Shown here: piece by piece, positions 18,173-26,921 of the stretch
How the letters are laid out: each line of letters opens with the position of its first letter
Numbering within the stretch: the first letter of the stretch is position 1
NCBI RefSeq assembly: GCF_016919245.1
Contig: NZ_JAFEJA010000002.1
Coordinates: 2,048,501 to 2,112,500, forward strand
Origin: Streptomyces zhihengii
GTDB taxonomy: Bacteria; Actinomycetota; Actinomycetes; Streptomycetales; Streptomycetaceae
Direction of reading: 5' to 3'
DNA length: 64,000 nucleotides
Translations under genes and position numbers: made by a program
The notes under the pieces: generated by a model
Told to the model about the DNA's origin: nothing
The model's database searches: none
The model's input: only the letters and a program-made list of their open reading frames with translations

Positions 18173-18568
18173 CTACTCCCGCACTCCGGGCAGCCCCACG
18201 ACAGCGACCAGGCGGGCGCTGGCCGCCCGGACGCCAGGCAACTGCCCTGCCGCGTCCGCCACCGACGACGCGACACCCTCGGCGGCGTCCTCAGCCGCGA
18301 GCGCCACGGGGTCCAGCTCCAGCACCGACTGGACGGTCACGACCGCACGCTGCCCGCTCGCCGGACCCGCCGTGGAGACAGCCGGGGGACGGGTCACCAG
18401 CTGCGCAGTGCACAGGACGTTGCCTCCGGCAGCCGGCTGCGACACCGGACCGAAGATCACCTCGCCGACCCCCGCCAGATGCTGCATCAGGCGCGCGACC
18501 GCGTCGGCCGGGCCTGTCAACTGCACCTGTGTGAACTCGGAATTGACCTCAGTGGTCACGCTGTCCAT
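18173..18568 (-). CDS. Hypothetical small protein, first gene of GNAT pair
   Basis: About 131 residues from ATG 18568 (MDSVTTEVNSEFTQVQLTG); the longer frame to 18682 is less likely. The sequence is alanine/valine rich with alternating beta/alpha pattern and no membrane segment. No family is recognised. Tight linkage (7-base gap) to the GNAT gene suggests a joint role. Confidence 0.6.
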   Translation of the reverse strand: MDSVTTEVNSEFTQVQLTGPADAVARLMQHLAGVGEVIFGPVSQPAAGGNVLCTAQLVTRPPAVSTAGPASGQRAVVTVQSVLELDPVALAAEDAAEGVASSVADAAGQLPGVRAASARLVAVVGLPGVRE

Positions 18569-19170
18569 GGCTGCTCCCGGTGGTCCGGCGGGTACCCGGT
18601 GGGCCCGCTGATGTACGGCGGTTGAACGACCGCCCCGAAGCGCAGGCGCCGCACACGGCCCCCGCGAACTCTCAGTGTGCACGGGCCAATTGCGCGCACC
18701 CGCACCGCCCCACCCCCCAATGTTTCGAACGAGTCGCTACAGCAGTGGAGTTGACGGTCCAGTCATGGCCCGTCGCCATCCGCCGGCCCCATCCGCTCAG
18801 ACGCAGAGCCGGCCCGGCTGCTCCCAGCAGCCTGTCAGTGATGTGTGCCGATCCCGTGCGTCAGCACTCCGGCGCGCCAGGGCCCGGCACCGCGATCCGA
18901 CCCCGCGTACCAAGCCCTGGGAAACCCGGAGCACACCCGCTGCATCCGCAGCGCACCCTCCTACCGTGAGGGGCCCGTCCACCAGGTCCGGGCGGAAGGA
19001 AAGCCACGAAGACCGCTCCTGCGGACATGCGCGTCGAGATTCTCGACCGCCGCCGTCCGGCCGACCCACAGAAGAGCCGGACGAGGTGCAGGGGGCCGGT
19101 GCACGGAAGCAGGTCGGGGGAGAGGAATGGCGACCGTGGCCGGCACGTACAACGCCCCGGCGGTGTCTCT
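18569..19170. other. Gap without recognisable gene
   Basis: About 600 bases on both strands show only low-quality arginine/proline-rich frames that do not resemble proteins. No repeat, hairpin or RNA gene stands out. Confidence 0.5.
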
Positions 19171-19348
19171 TGTGAGCGTGCGTCTTGTCGGCGGCCTGCG
19201 CGGCGCTGAGGGCGATCCGGGGGCCGACGTTCGACTCGTCCACGCGGGCCGGTTCCAGGTCGAGTGACCCGCAGTAGAACTTCAGGGAACGCTCGACATC
19301 GCGCACATTGAGCACCAAGTGATCGAAGTCTTTTACTCGCACTCGCAT
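19171..19348 (-). pseudogene. VOC/glyoxalase-family protein, N-terminal fragment
   Basis: From ATG 19348 the frame reads FDHLVLNVRDVERSLKFYCG, the first beta-alpha unit of vicinal-oxygen-chelate proteins with the metal-ligand His in DHLVL. It loses similarity after ~60 residues (DKTHAHK), so at least half of the module pair is missing. Confidence 0.65.
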
Positions 19349-19386
19349 GGAAACATGGGTCTGGTGCAGGAGCGGGTGACAGGTTG

Positions 19387-19622
19387 AAGTCACGCGGCCT
19401 GGAGGGCCGGTGTGGTCATGACGGTCTCGTATTCGATGGGGGTCAGCCGGCCGAGTGTGGCTTGGCGCCGTCGTCGATGTCCGCCCGGCGCATCCACTTC
19501 CACAACGTCATCGGATGGACCCCGAAGTCGGTGGCCACCTGCTCGACCGTCACACCCGGGCCGCGGTTCCGCGCGACCCGCACGACGTCCTGGCGGAACT
19601 CTTCCGGATAAGGCTTCGGCAC
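19387..19622 (-). mobile_element. Internally deleted IS3-family remnant (OrfA start joined to OrfB end)
   Basis: From GTG 19622 the frame reads an IS3 OrfA N-terminus (PYPEEFRQDVVRVARNRG, HTH GVHPMTLWKWMRRADID). At ~19460 it switches to the last residues of an IS3 OrfB in another frame (LGRLTPIEYETVMTTPALQA, stop). Everything between, including the catalytic core, is deleted. It lies 45 bp upstream of the integrase start. Confidence 0.75.
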
Positions 19623-19665
19623 AGCGACATCCTTCCCACCTGCCCTACAGGGCAAGCCAGTTCAG

Positions 19666-21300
19666 ATGTCACCCGATCGTGCGGCAGACCCCGTGGACTA
19701 CCTGCGCGAACGGCAACCGTCGTTGGACTACACCAGCCTGGACGCGGTCTCGCGACCCCTGGCGGGGCTGTTCTGGACCCGGATCGAAGCGCTAGCACCG
19801 GGAATCGACTCCCTGCGGCTGCCGTCGGCACTGGCCCGGGCTTGGAAGACGGACATCGCCACCAAGAAGCGCACCACGATCGGTCCAGACGGCACCGCCG
19901 TCGAGATCGCCAGCCCCCGGCTGAACGCCAAGGACGAGCTCATCCGCGTCCGCGCCTTCTATCTGGACATCGCCCATTGGGCCGCGGAAGAGCCGGCCCG
20001 CTGGGCGCCGTGGGTGGTGCCCTGCCCGATCAGCGACGAGGAGATCAGCAAGGCCAAGGACCGCAAACACCGTAAGGCCCGGATGGACCAGCGCACCCGC
20101 GAACGGCCTCCCGTCCTGCCGGTGCTGACCGACACCGCCGACCGAAGGCGTCGCGCCGCAGCCGAACTACTGGCTGCCGCCGAACAAACTCGGCCCGGGG
20201 ATCTGATCCCCGACACCGCCGGGGCCTTGCGCAGAGCCGTCGCGCCGAAGGCCGCCGGGCACCTGATCTGGGCCGAGGAGACCTCGACCGGGCGGCGGCG
20301 AAACCTCACCTACGAAGAGAGCGAAGCCTTCTGGGCCTTCGCCGCGATCGAGGTCCTGCGCCTGACCGGCATCCGCAACGAGGAGCTCCTGGAGCTGACC
20401 CACCACAGCATCACCGAATACCGGCTCCCCAGCACCGGCGAAGTTGTGCCCCTGCTGCAGGTTGCCCCGTCCAAGACCGACAGCGAACGGCTCCGGCTTG
20501 TCAGCCCGGAACTGGCGGACATCCTTTCCACCATCATCCGCCGCCTGCGAGGAAGAAGCCGTGCGATCGCGCTGGTGACCTCCTACGACGTCCACGAGCG
20601 GGTCTGGAACCCGTCGATGCCGCTACTGTTCCAGCGCGATATCGGCACCGAACACCGCGCTTTCACCCCGACCGCCCTCCGCAAGCTTCTGATCAACGCG
20701 CTGACCGCCACGGGGCTGACCGATCCCGGCGGGGAACTGCTCGTCTTCTCCCCGCACGACTTCCGCAGGATCTTCGTGACCGAAGCCATCATGAACGGCC
20801 TGCCACCACACATCGCCCAAGTGATCTGCGGGCACAAAAGTCTCGACACGACGATGGGCTACAAGGCGATCTACCCGGCCGAGACCATCGAGGCCCATCG
20901 CGCCTTCATCGCCCGCCGCAGGGCCACCCGGCCCAGCGAAGAGTATCGGACCCCCACCGAGGAGGAATGGGACGCCTTCCTCGCGCACTTCGAGAAGCGC
21001 AAGGTCTCCATCGGCGCCTGCGGTCGCGCCTTTTCAAGCCCTTGTATCCATGAACACGCTTGCGTACGTTGCTCGCTCCTCCGACCGGACCCGGCCCAGC
21101 GCGGCCGATTGGAGGAGATCCGCGACAACCTCCTCGCCCGCATCGCCGAGGCCGAGCGAGAAGGCTGGCTCGGCGAGGTCGAAGGACTCAAGGTCAGCCT
21201 CGCCGGAGCCGAGGATAAGCTCGCCCAGATCGACAGGCAGTCCCAGAAGGCCACCATCATCCTCGGCATGCCTACGACCAGGAGCGGGGACGTTGAGTAG
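19666..21300 (+). CDS. Tyrosine recombinase / integrase
   Basis: 544 residues. The C-terminal catalytic set is complete: R in LTGIRNEELLEL, K in PSKTDSERLR, HxxR in SPHDFRRIF, H in CGHKSLDTTM and the nucleophile Y in TTMGYKAIYP. After the catalytic domain comes a cysteine/histidine cluster (CIHEHACVRCSLL) and a helical tail (RLEEIRDNLLARIAEAEREG). The N-terminus begins only 45 bp after an IS3 remnant, so part of the N-terminal DNA-binding region may be lost. A partner gene overlaps its stop. No attachment site or tRNA is visible nearby. Confidence 0.85.
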   Translation: MSPDRAADPVDYLRERQPSLDYTSLDAVSRPLAGLFWTRIEALAPGIDSLRLPSALARAWKTDIATKKRTTIGPDGTAVEIASPRLNAKDELIRVRAFYLDIAHWAAEEPARWAPWVVPCPISDEEISKAKDRKHRKARMDQRTRERPPVLPVLTDTADRRRRAAAELLAAAEQTRPGDLIPDTAGALRRAVAPKAAGHLIWAEETSTGRRRNLTYEESEAFWAFAAIEVLRLTGIRNEELLELTHHSITEYRLPSTGEVVPLLQVAPSKTDSERLRLVSPELADILSTIIRRLRGRSRAIALVTSYDVHERVWNPSMPLLFQRDIGTEHRAFTPTALRKLLINALTATGLTDPGGELLVFSPHDFRRIFVTEAIMNGLPPHIAQVICGHKSLDTTMGYKAIYPAETIEAHRAFIARRRATRPSEEYRTPTEEEWDAFLAHFEKRKVSIGACGRAFSSPCIHEHACVRCSLLRPDPAQRGRLEEIRDNLLARIAEAEREGWLGEVEGLKVSLAGAEDKLAQIDRQSQKATIILGMPTTRSGDVE

Positions 21301-21832
21301 CGACGCACATCGAGAAGAACCAGGCCACGATCTGAGCGCGTGGACGCTCGGCCAGCTCCAGACGTTCATCCATGACGCCCGCGGCCAGCAACTTGAGACA
21401 GCACGCGTCGCCGCGCAGGCACAGGCCTACAACTCCAGCCATCCCCAGGAAGCCCGTCGCCAGTGGGCGAAGCTGTCGCTGCTCGCGAACCGACGCATGC
21501 TCGACCACGCCGAGGGACACCCTGCGCGCGTGGCTCAGCAGGACTTCATGCTCCGGATGTGGGTGATCGACCGGCTGGGCCCCGACGACACAGACCCCGA
21601 CTGGAGTCCCGAGGCGCTGGCGTCCGACACGCTCGACGCACTGTCCTTCACGCCCCCGCAGGCCGCTGCTCTCGCCGAGGGCTGGCGCGACCTTCCCACC
21701 GGGCAGATCCGAGAGCTGCGGCGACACAAGAACTTGACGGCCCATCTGGAAAGCCTGGTCGGCTACCTGGCACCCGGCCTGGTGCGGGAACAACTCGTGA
21801 CCTGGACCGCAACCCGACCGCTCCTGCCCTGA
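21293..21832 (+). CDS. Integrase-associated hypothetical protein
   Basis: About 179 residues from TTG 21293, which overlaps the integrase stop and has GGAGCGGGGA 5-10 bases upstream. It is mostly helical and charged (WTLGQLQTFIHDARGQQLET, ARRQWAKLSLLANRRMLDHA). No family is assigned. Translational overlap with the integrase suggests an accessory recombination protein. Confidence 0.6.
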   Translation: MSSDAHREEPGHDLSAWTLGQLQTFIHDARGQQLETARVAAQAQAYNSSHPQEARRQWAKLSLLANRRMLDHAEGHPARVAQQDFMLRMWVIDRLGPDDTDPDWSPEALASDTLDALSFTPPQAAALAEGWRDLPTGQIRELRRHKNLTAHLESLVGYLAPGLVREQLVTWTATRPLLP

Positions 21833-21902
21833 CCAGCCCTCCAGCAATCAGATCGCTCCAACTGAGTTCCCAAAGCGAGGTTTCAGCAGAGGCGGTCGAA
21901 GA

Positions 21903-22178
21903 TCAGAACGGAACCGACAGACCGGAGTCGCGCAGACGGGCGAGAGCAACGGACATGCACTGCTGAACAGTCCTCCCATCGGCTCGCATCCCATGCGCCA
22001 ACGGGCCGCCGCTGGCAGCGAACGTCCACGCCGGCGCGTTGTCAGCCAGTCTCTCGGCGTCCATCCTGATCATGGCATTCACACCCTGCTCGCCCAGCCA
22101 CTCCAAGATCAGAAGCGTCACGTCCTCGACGCCGCGTTCCTCATCGATCTTCGGCCAACGGCCTCGGTTCCCAGTCAT
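21903..22178 (-). CDS. Small hypothetical protein
   Basis: 91 residues from ATG 22178 (MTGNRGRWPKIDEERGVEDV), helical, with AAWTF-type core and no membrane segment. Length and composition look natural, though no family is recognised. It lies opposite the gap between the intact integrase module and the integrase fragment downstream. Confidence 0.45.
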   Translation of the reverse strand: MTGNRGRWPKIDEERGVEDVTLLILEWLGEQGVNAMIRMDAERLADNAPAWTFAASGGPLAHGMRADGRTVQQCMSVALARLRDSGLSVPF

Positions 22179-22214
22179 CACTCCGACTCTATCGAGGCCT
22201 CGGAGGTGGTCCAG

Positions 22215-22506
22215 GGGTCCAACCGGCAAGTTCAGAGAAGCCTGCGTCCGCTGCCCGGTCCTGATCGGCACCCTGGAGGAGAAGCCCCGCCTGGAAGAGA
22301 TCCGCGACAACCTCAAAGACAGGATCGCCGAAGCCGAACGCGAAGGATGGTTCGGCGAAATTGATGGACTGTCCACCAGCCTCGCCGCCGCCGAGGACAA
22401 GATCGCCCAGATCGAAGCCCAGCAAGAGAAGAAGCAGTCGCCCGTCTTCCTGGGCCTGCCCAGCCTCTCCCAGCTCACTGCCCGCGCAGGCGAAGCCAAC
22501 GAGTAG
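22215..22506 (+). pseudogene. Second integrase, C-terminal fragment
   Basis: Reads EACVRCPVLIGTLEEKPRLE and EIRDNLKDRIAEAEREGWFG, closely matching the last ~75 residues of the integrase at 19666-21300, then ends QLTARAGEANE. The catalytic domain is missing. This is a decayed paralogue left from an earlier integration or duplication. Confidence 0.72.
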
Positions 22507-22781
22507 CCGCCACTGGAGCTTCGGGGCGCCCCTTCCCCAGGGCACCCCGTCACTCGATCAACTCTTGCAGCCCAGCATCCTCCTGAACTGCAAGAACGCT
22601 GAAGCAAGATCATCGCTTAGGTCGGCTCACTCGCCGCTCACTCGCACGAGTGTCCTAACCCTCGCAACCCCAGCGACCCACGCCGACTGTGACCGGCGCA
22701 GCAGGCCGCTTATGTGGCCCCTTCGCCCGGTAGCGACCGATCTCTGTAGAGCTACGGTACTCCGCTGCTGTACCGAGGCAG

Positions 22782-23222
22782 CTACCGCAATGCGGTCGGG
22801 TGAACGTGCTTCCAAGCCTTGCGGATTCCATGGAGCAGCGCACGCTGTTCTTCGATCCAACCGCGGTTCACCTGCAGGCTGACGGCCACCCGTGTTGTCT
22901 GCTGGTCGGCGACCGTGACAGTGATCTGGTCCTGGTCATCTTCCCGGTCCACGAGCCGGATGCCGATCTCGGCCACTCGGGCATGCTCGCGCCAAACAGC
23001 GTCTCGGCCGGCCTCGACCTCGTCCAGCACGTGCTCCCAGGGAGCGAGGTCGTACGGCTCGACGTAGGTGCGGGTGACTCCGGCCACGAAGTCGTTGTGC
23101 ACCATTAGCTCGCCGCTGCTGTCGGGGACGCCGGGTGCTCCGGATTCATCGAGTTCAATAGCCACGCTGCCGCCGTACTTGCCAGTGATCCGAAGCAGAG
23201 TGAACCGCTCACGATCTTCCAT
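22782..23222 (-). CDS. DUF5959-family protein
   Basis: About 146 residues from ATG 23222 (MEDRERFTLLRITGKYGGSV). The pattern HNDFVAGVTRTYVEPYDLAPWEHVLDEVEAG and the final VNRGWIEEQRALLHGIRKAW fit the DUF5959 family common in Streptomyces. The function is unknown; no catalytic motif is visible. Streptomyces often carries several copies in accessory regions. The 22507-22781 interval is featureless. Confidence 0.65.
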   Translation of the reverse strand: MEDRERFTLLRITGKYGGSVAIELDESGAPGVPDSSGELMVHNDFVAGVTRTYVEPYDLAPWEHVLDEVEAGRDAVWREHARVAEIGIRLVDREDDQDQITVTVADQQTTRVAVSLQVNRGWIEEQRALLHGIRKAWKHVHPTALR

Positions 23223-23429
23223 GTCTCGCCCCCAGGGTGTTCGCTCTCCAGCATTGTTGCCGTGCAGCGTACGGGCGCCGCGGCCGGGTGACGGCGTGAG
23301 GTCGACGGAGCGGTTGTGGGCTGGAGCTGCCATGGGGCGAGAGATCATGGCCCCGTACGCTGGCTCCGCGGATTCGGGCAGCTTGTGAGCCTGCCCGTTG
23401 TAGACGGAATTGAGGCCATGGGGTCCCGA

Positions 23430-23680
23430 GTTCAGAGAAGGTACTCAAGCTCGCCAGACAGCCGTACTACCGCTGGCTCGACAAGCCGGTGGGCCACGCC
23501 GTCCTCACCCAGGCGTATCGCGCGAACGCGCTCTTCGACGCCCACCGCGAGGATCCGGAGTTCGGCTACCGCTTCCTGGCCGACGAGGCACGCGATGCCG
23601 GGGCCGCGATGGCGGACCGGACCGCGTGGCGGATCTGCCGGGACAACCGCTGCTGCACCAGACCCCATGCCTTCCAGTGA
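23430..23680 (+). pseudogene. IS3-family OrfB, N-terminal fragment
   Basis: Reads KLARQPYYRWLDKPVGHAVL then YRANALFDAHREDPEFGYRF and ADRTAWRICRDNRCCTR, the HTH_21 region that precedes the DDE core of an IS3-family OrfB. It stops before the first catalytic aspartate. The start is lost and the end is a premature stop. Confidence 0.75.
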
Positions 23681-23798
23681 GGACGGCCCCGTACTGGCTG
23701 CATAGGTGAAAACGAAGAACGAATGTCGGCCAGTGCTGGCAGCGCTTCCGGCCTGAGGCGCTTGGAGATGTTGGTCAGAACCAGCAACGGCTGGGGGT

Positions 23799-24227
23799 TC
23801 AGACACCGATTCGACGCATCCACCAGGGGAGGTCTTGTGGCGCGAAGGGATTGTTCAGCGTGCGGTCAAGGACGCGTTCGTCTGCGGGACCGATGACTGC
23901 GCTCAGCTCGCGTCGTGCCTTGGACCTCAGGGCATGGAGTGTGATCTCCAGCAGGGTGCGGACGTGGTAGTCGCCGTTGCGGAGGTCCGTGTCATCGCGT
24001 TCGTAGAACCGATCGGCGTCTTCGCGTGGCCGTCGGACATCCGCATTCCAGCGACGGAACGCGTGTGAGACCTCGCCCGCGGGGAGGCTGTGACCCCGTT
24101 CGAAGGCAGTGATCTGCCTGTTCGCCGAGGAGGACAGGCCGCAGATCACGGGTGCCCGCCGATGGTGCGTTCGGCGTCGCGGGAGCTGGGCTCTGATCTC
24201 GCCTGGTGATCGGCGAGGCATGAACAC
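23799..24227 (-). CDS. Hypothetical protein, helical
   Basis: The convincing part is the last ~88 residues (FRRWNADVRRPREDADRFYE, DYHVRTLLEITLHALRSKAR, ERVLDRTLNNPFAPQDLPWW), a charged helical protein. The first ~50 residues of the 142-residue frame are arginine-rich and doubtful, and no good start is visible, so this may be a 5'-truncated gene. The family is not identified. Confidence 0.45.
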   Translation of the reverse strand: MFMPRRSPGEIRAQLPRRRTHHRRAPVICGLSSSANRQITAFERGHSLPAGEVSHAFRRWNADVRRPREDADRFYERDDTDLRNGDYHVRTLLEITLHALRSKARRELSAVIGPADERVLDRTLNNPFAPQDLPWWMRRIGV

Positions 24228-24300
24228 TTCCAGTAGGAAGACGTTGGTTCGACCGACCCTAGAGCTCGTTGGCGACAGAGATCAAGTGCTCAGGGCCGGT

Positions 24301-24900
24301 TCAGCTGACCTGCTGTTGTTCAGTGCGCGCACGGGTGGTGGCGAGTCGGTAAGAGTCTGTGCCGGTTTCGATGATGTTGCCGCCGAAGGTGAGACGGTCG
24401 ACGATAGCCGCGCAGAGGCGGGGGTCGGTGAAGGTCTTCGTACAGCCGGAGAAGGCCTCGTTGGAGGCGATGGCGACGCTGTTCTTCTCCTCGCGTTCGG
24501 TCAGGACCTGGAAGAGCAGTTCGGCGCCGCGGCGGTCGAGTTCCATGTAGCCGAGCTCGTCGATGCAGAGGAGATCGACGCGGCCGTAGCGGGCGATGGT
24601 CTTGGTCAGTTGCTTCTCATCGGCGGCTTCGACGAGCTCGTTGACGAGCTTGGTGGCCAGGACGTACTTGACCCGGTAGCCGGCCATCGCGGCCTCGGTG
24701 CCCAGCGCGATCAGCAGGTGGGACTTGCGGTGCCGGAGTCCCCGATGAGGCAGAGCGGCAGCCCCTTCTTGATCCACTCGCGTTTGGCGAGAGTGTGGAT
24801 CATGGCTCGCGTCGATGTTGGGGTTCGCGTCGAAGTCGAACTTGCGAAGTGACTTGTAGCGGGGGAACCCGGCGGCCTCGCGGAGTGCGACGACCGGGCC
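24301..24900 (-). pseudogene. istB: IS21-family helper ATPase IstB, frameshifted
   Basis: IstB segments continue in three frames: REAAGFPRYKSLRKFDFDAN (24895-24835), MIHTLAKREWIKKGLPLCLI with GDSGT (24803-24730), then KSHLLIALGTEAAMAGYRVK to the end. One extra base near 24805 and one missing base inside the P-loop (GDSGTGKS, near 24726) break the frame. Walker B DLLCIDELGYMELD and IASNEAFS are intact. The N-terminus and the IstA partner are missing. Confidence 0.85.
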
Positions 24901-25042
24901 CGCCGCCGCTCAGAGCGCTCTCCGCCGGCCCCACCCCGCAGCACCGCTCCACCCTCCCCCGACCCACCCGCTCTGGAACAGCAGCGCAGCGGATAACGGC
25001 GGGCGCACGTCCCCACGCCATGACCACATCCGGAGAGATGAC

Positions 25043-26254
25043 ATGACCATCCAAGATGAGACGAATTCCCCCACCACACCGCAGAAGCCGCTGACCCCGA
25101 CCCGGGGATGGCTGGGTGTGGCCGCCATCACCGCCAGTCTGTTCGTCTTCCTCACCACCGAGCTGATGCCGATCGGCCTGCTCACCCCGCTCAGCGAGAG
25201 CCTCGGGGTCTCCGTGGGCTCAGCCGGCCTCATGGTCACGGCCCAGGGCGTCGCGGCCGGTCTGGGGGTGCCGTTCATCGTGGCGTGGACCCGCCGCGTC
25301 AACCGGCGCCGCCTGCTGACCGCGCTGCTGGCAGTCCTGGCCGTCGGTAACCTGATCACCTCGATCGCCCCGAACTACCCGTTGATCCTGGGCACCCGCC
25401 TGATCATGGGCTTCGCCAGCGGCGTCTTCTGGGCCATCGGCGTCAGCATGGCCATGCGCATCGTCCCGGAGAAGCACGCCAACCGGGCCGCCGCCGTCGT
25501 GATGTCCGGTATCTCGATCGCCACCGTCGTCGGCATCCCGCTCGGCACCCTGCTGGAGGGCGCCAGCGACTGGCGCGCCACCTTCCTGATCTGGGCCGGC
25601 CTCAGCGCCCTGGTGCTCCTCGCGGTCGCCTTCACGATCCCGTTGCTGCCGTCGGCCAACGCGGTCTCGGTCCGCGAGGTCTTCGAACTGCCCGTCAAGA
25701 ACGTGCCGCTGCGGGTGGTCCTGGCCATGGTCGTCTTCTTCGTCCTCGGCCACTTCGGTGCCTACACGTTCGTCCGGCCCTACCTCGAGGACAGCACGTC
25801 CGCCAGTGTCGGCTTCATCACCGTCGTCCTCATCGTCTTCGGCATCGGCGGCGCGATCGGCAACTTCATCGGCGTCCAGACCGTCAACAAGAGCCTGCGG
25901 GGCAGCTTCATCGTGGGCGGCCTGATCATGATCGCCGCACTCGTCATGCTGCTGGCCATCGGCACGAACGACATCGGCGTGATCGCCGCGATGGTCCTGT
26001 GGGGCCTCGCCTTCGGAGTCGTCCAGCTCAGCCAGATCAACATGACGCTCGCGGCGGCCCCCGACACCTTCGAGGCCGCGATGTCGCTCAACACCATGGC
26101 CTACAACACCTGCATCGCCCTGGGCGCCCTCATCGGCGGCCTGTTCGCCGACCACCTGGGCGTCACGAGCGTCGTCTGGTTCGGTATCGTCCTGGTCGCC
26201 CTCGCCGTGATCCTCCGCGCCTCCTCCAGTCGCCAGGCCGCGCTGGCGAGCTGA
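25043..26254 (+). CDS. MFS transporter, DHA1 family (sugar/drug efflux type)
   Basis: 403 residues with ~12 hydrophobic segments in two six-helix halves. The first half contains the loop RRVNRRRLLTALLAVLAVGN, and TM5 has the antiporter-like ATVVGIPLGTLLEGASDWRA. The overall pattern resembles actinobacterial DHA1 exporters (AraJ/Cmx-like). It would export small molecules across the membrane using the proton gradient; the substrate is unknown. The last codons (SRQAALAS, stop) are repeated downstream in a 29-bp tandem array. There is no obvious regulator beside it. Confidence 0.85.
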   Translation: MTIQDETNSPTTPQKPLTPTRGWLGVAAITASLFVFLTTELMPIGLLTPLSESLGVSVGSAGLMVTAQGVAAGLGVPFIVAWTRRVNRRRLLTALLAVLAVGNLITSIAPNYPLILGTRLIMGFASGVFWAIGVSMAMRIVPEKHANRAAAVVMSGISIATVVGIPLGTLLEGASDWRATFLIWAGLSALVLLAVAFTIPLLPSANAVSVREVFELPVKNVPLRVVLAMVVFFVLGHFGAYTFVRPYLEDSTSASVGFITVVLIVFGIGGAIGNFIGVQTVNKSLRGSFIVGGLIMIAALVMLLAIGTNDIGVIAAMVLWGLAFGVVQLSQINMTLAAAPDTFEAAMSLNTMAYNTCIALGALIGGLFADHLGVTSVVWFGIVLVALAVILRASSSRQAALAS

Positions 26255-26346
26255 CCCCCCGCCAGGCCGCGCTGGCGAGCTGACCCCCCGCCAGGCCGCG
26301 CTGGCGAGCTGACCCCCCGCCAGGCCGCGCGGGCGAGCTGACCCCC
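26232..26346. repeat. Four 29-bp tandem repeats overlapping the MFS stop
   Basis: Units beginning GCCAGGCCGCGCTGGCG start at 26232, 26261, 26290 and 26319; the fourth has one change (CGCGGGCG). Each contains the short inverted pair GCCAG/CTGGC and a TGA followed by a C run. The first unit is the end of the MFS gene. The unit length is not a multiple of three, so the repeats add no coding residues. Confidence 0.85.
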
Positions 26347-26567
26347 TCCGGGCTGCCGTGGCGGCCCATGACCGGGTCGAAGTCGACTGCGGCGGGCTGA
26401 CGTTCTGCGAATGCACCGGCCTGTCCGCGCTGCTGGCCGCCGCCCGCGCGGCGAAGACCGCCGGCAGCGAGCTGCGGCTGTGTACAGTCCCGCACACCTT
26501 GGCGAGGCTGCTGCGGCTGACCCACGCTGGCAGCGCCTTCACCATCGAGCAGTCCGGCGGACGGTGA
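26347..26567 (+). pseudogene. STAS anti-sigma-factor antagonist, C-terminal fragment
   Basis: Reads RVEVDCGGLTFCECTGLSAL and LRLCTVPHTLARLLRLTHAG, the second half of a STAS domain including the loop TFCECTGL where antagonists carry the phosphorylated serine or threonine. The N-terminal strand-helix unit is missing and the sequence starts right after the tandem repeats. It complements in content the N-terminal STAS fragment at 15693-15828. Confidence 0.65.
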
Positions 26568-26571
26568 AGCC

Positions 26572-26877
26572 ATGGCTGGGGGTGCGACGGTGCACGTACC
26601 CGCTGCTACGTCGCCCTCCTCGCTCTGCGCCTCCCGCCGACTGGCCATCCGGGCGACGCGGTCGCGCAAGATGGTGGTCGAGCGGACCCGCGCCCGGCTG
26701 CTGGCCACGGGATTTGACGAGGAGCACCTGCCCAGCCGGGTGACGTTTTGTCGGCTTCTGGAGGATCTGAAGTGGCGTCATCCGAAGTTCCGGCTGGGTA
26801 CGAGGCGGATCCGGGACATCGCCGCCCGGTCTGCCGGGGTCTACGAACCGGCTGACGTTTTCGCGCTGATGCGGTGA
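26572..26877 (+). pseudogene. Probable transposase/integrase N-terminal fragment
   Basis: 101 residues starting at ATG 26572. The stretch RKMVVERTRARLLATGFDEE and PSRVTFCRLLEDLKWRHPKF resembles the helical DNA-binding part of Mu/TnsB-like DDE transposases, with no catalytic domain. Assignment is tentative. It could instead be an unrelated small protein. Confidence 0.35.
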
Positions 26878-26921
26878 CTTTGCAGTGGCTGAGCACAGAG
26901 GCCGCTGCGTGCTGATGCTGG

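Noticed and set aside
25220..26545. 441-residue minus-strand frame
   Set aside because: Antisense to the MFS transporter; composition is Asp/Gly/Ala repeats with no membrane or domain pattern.
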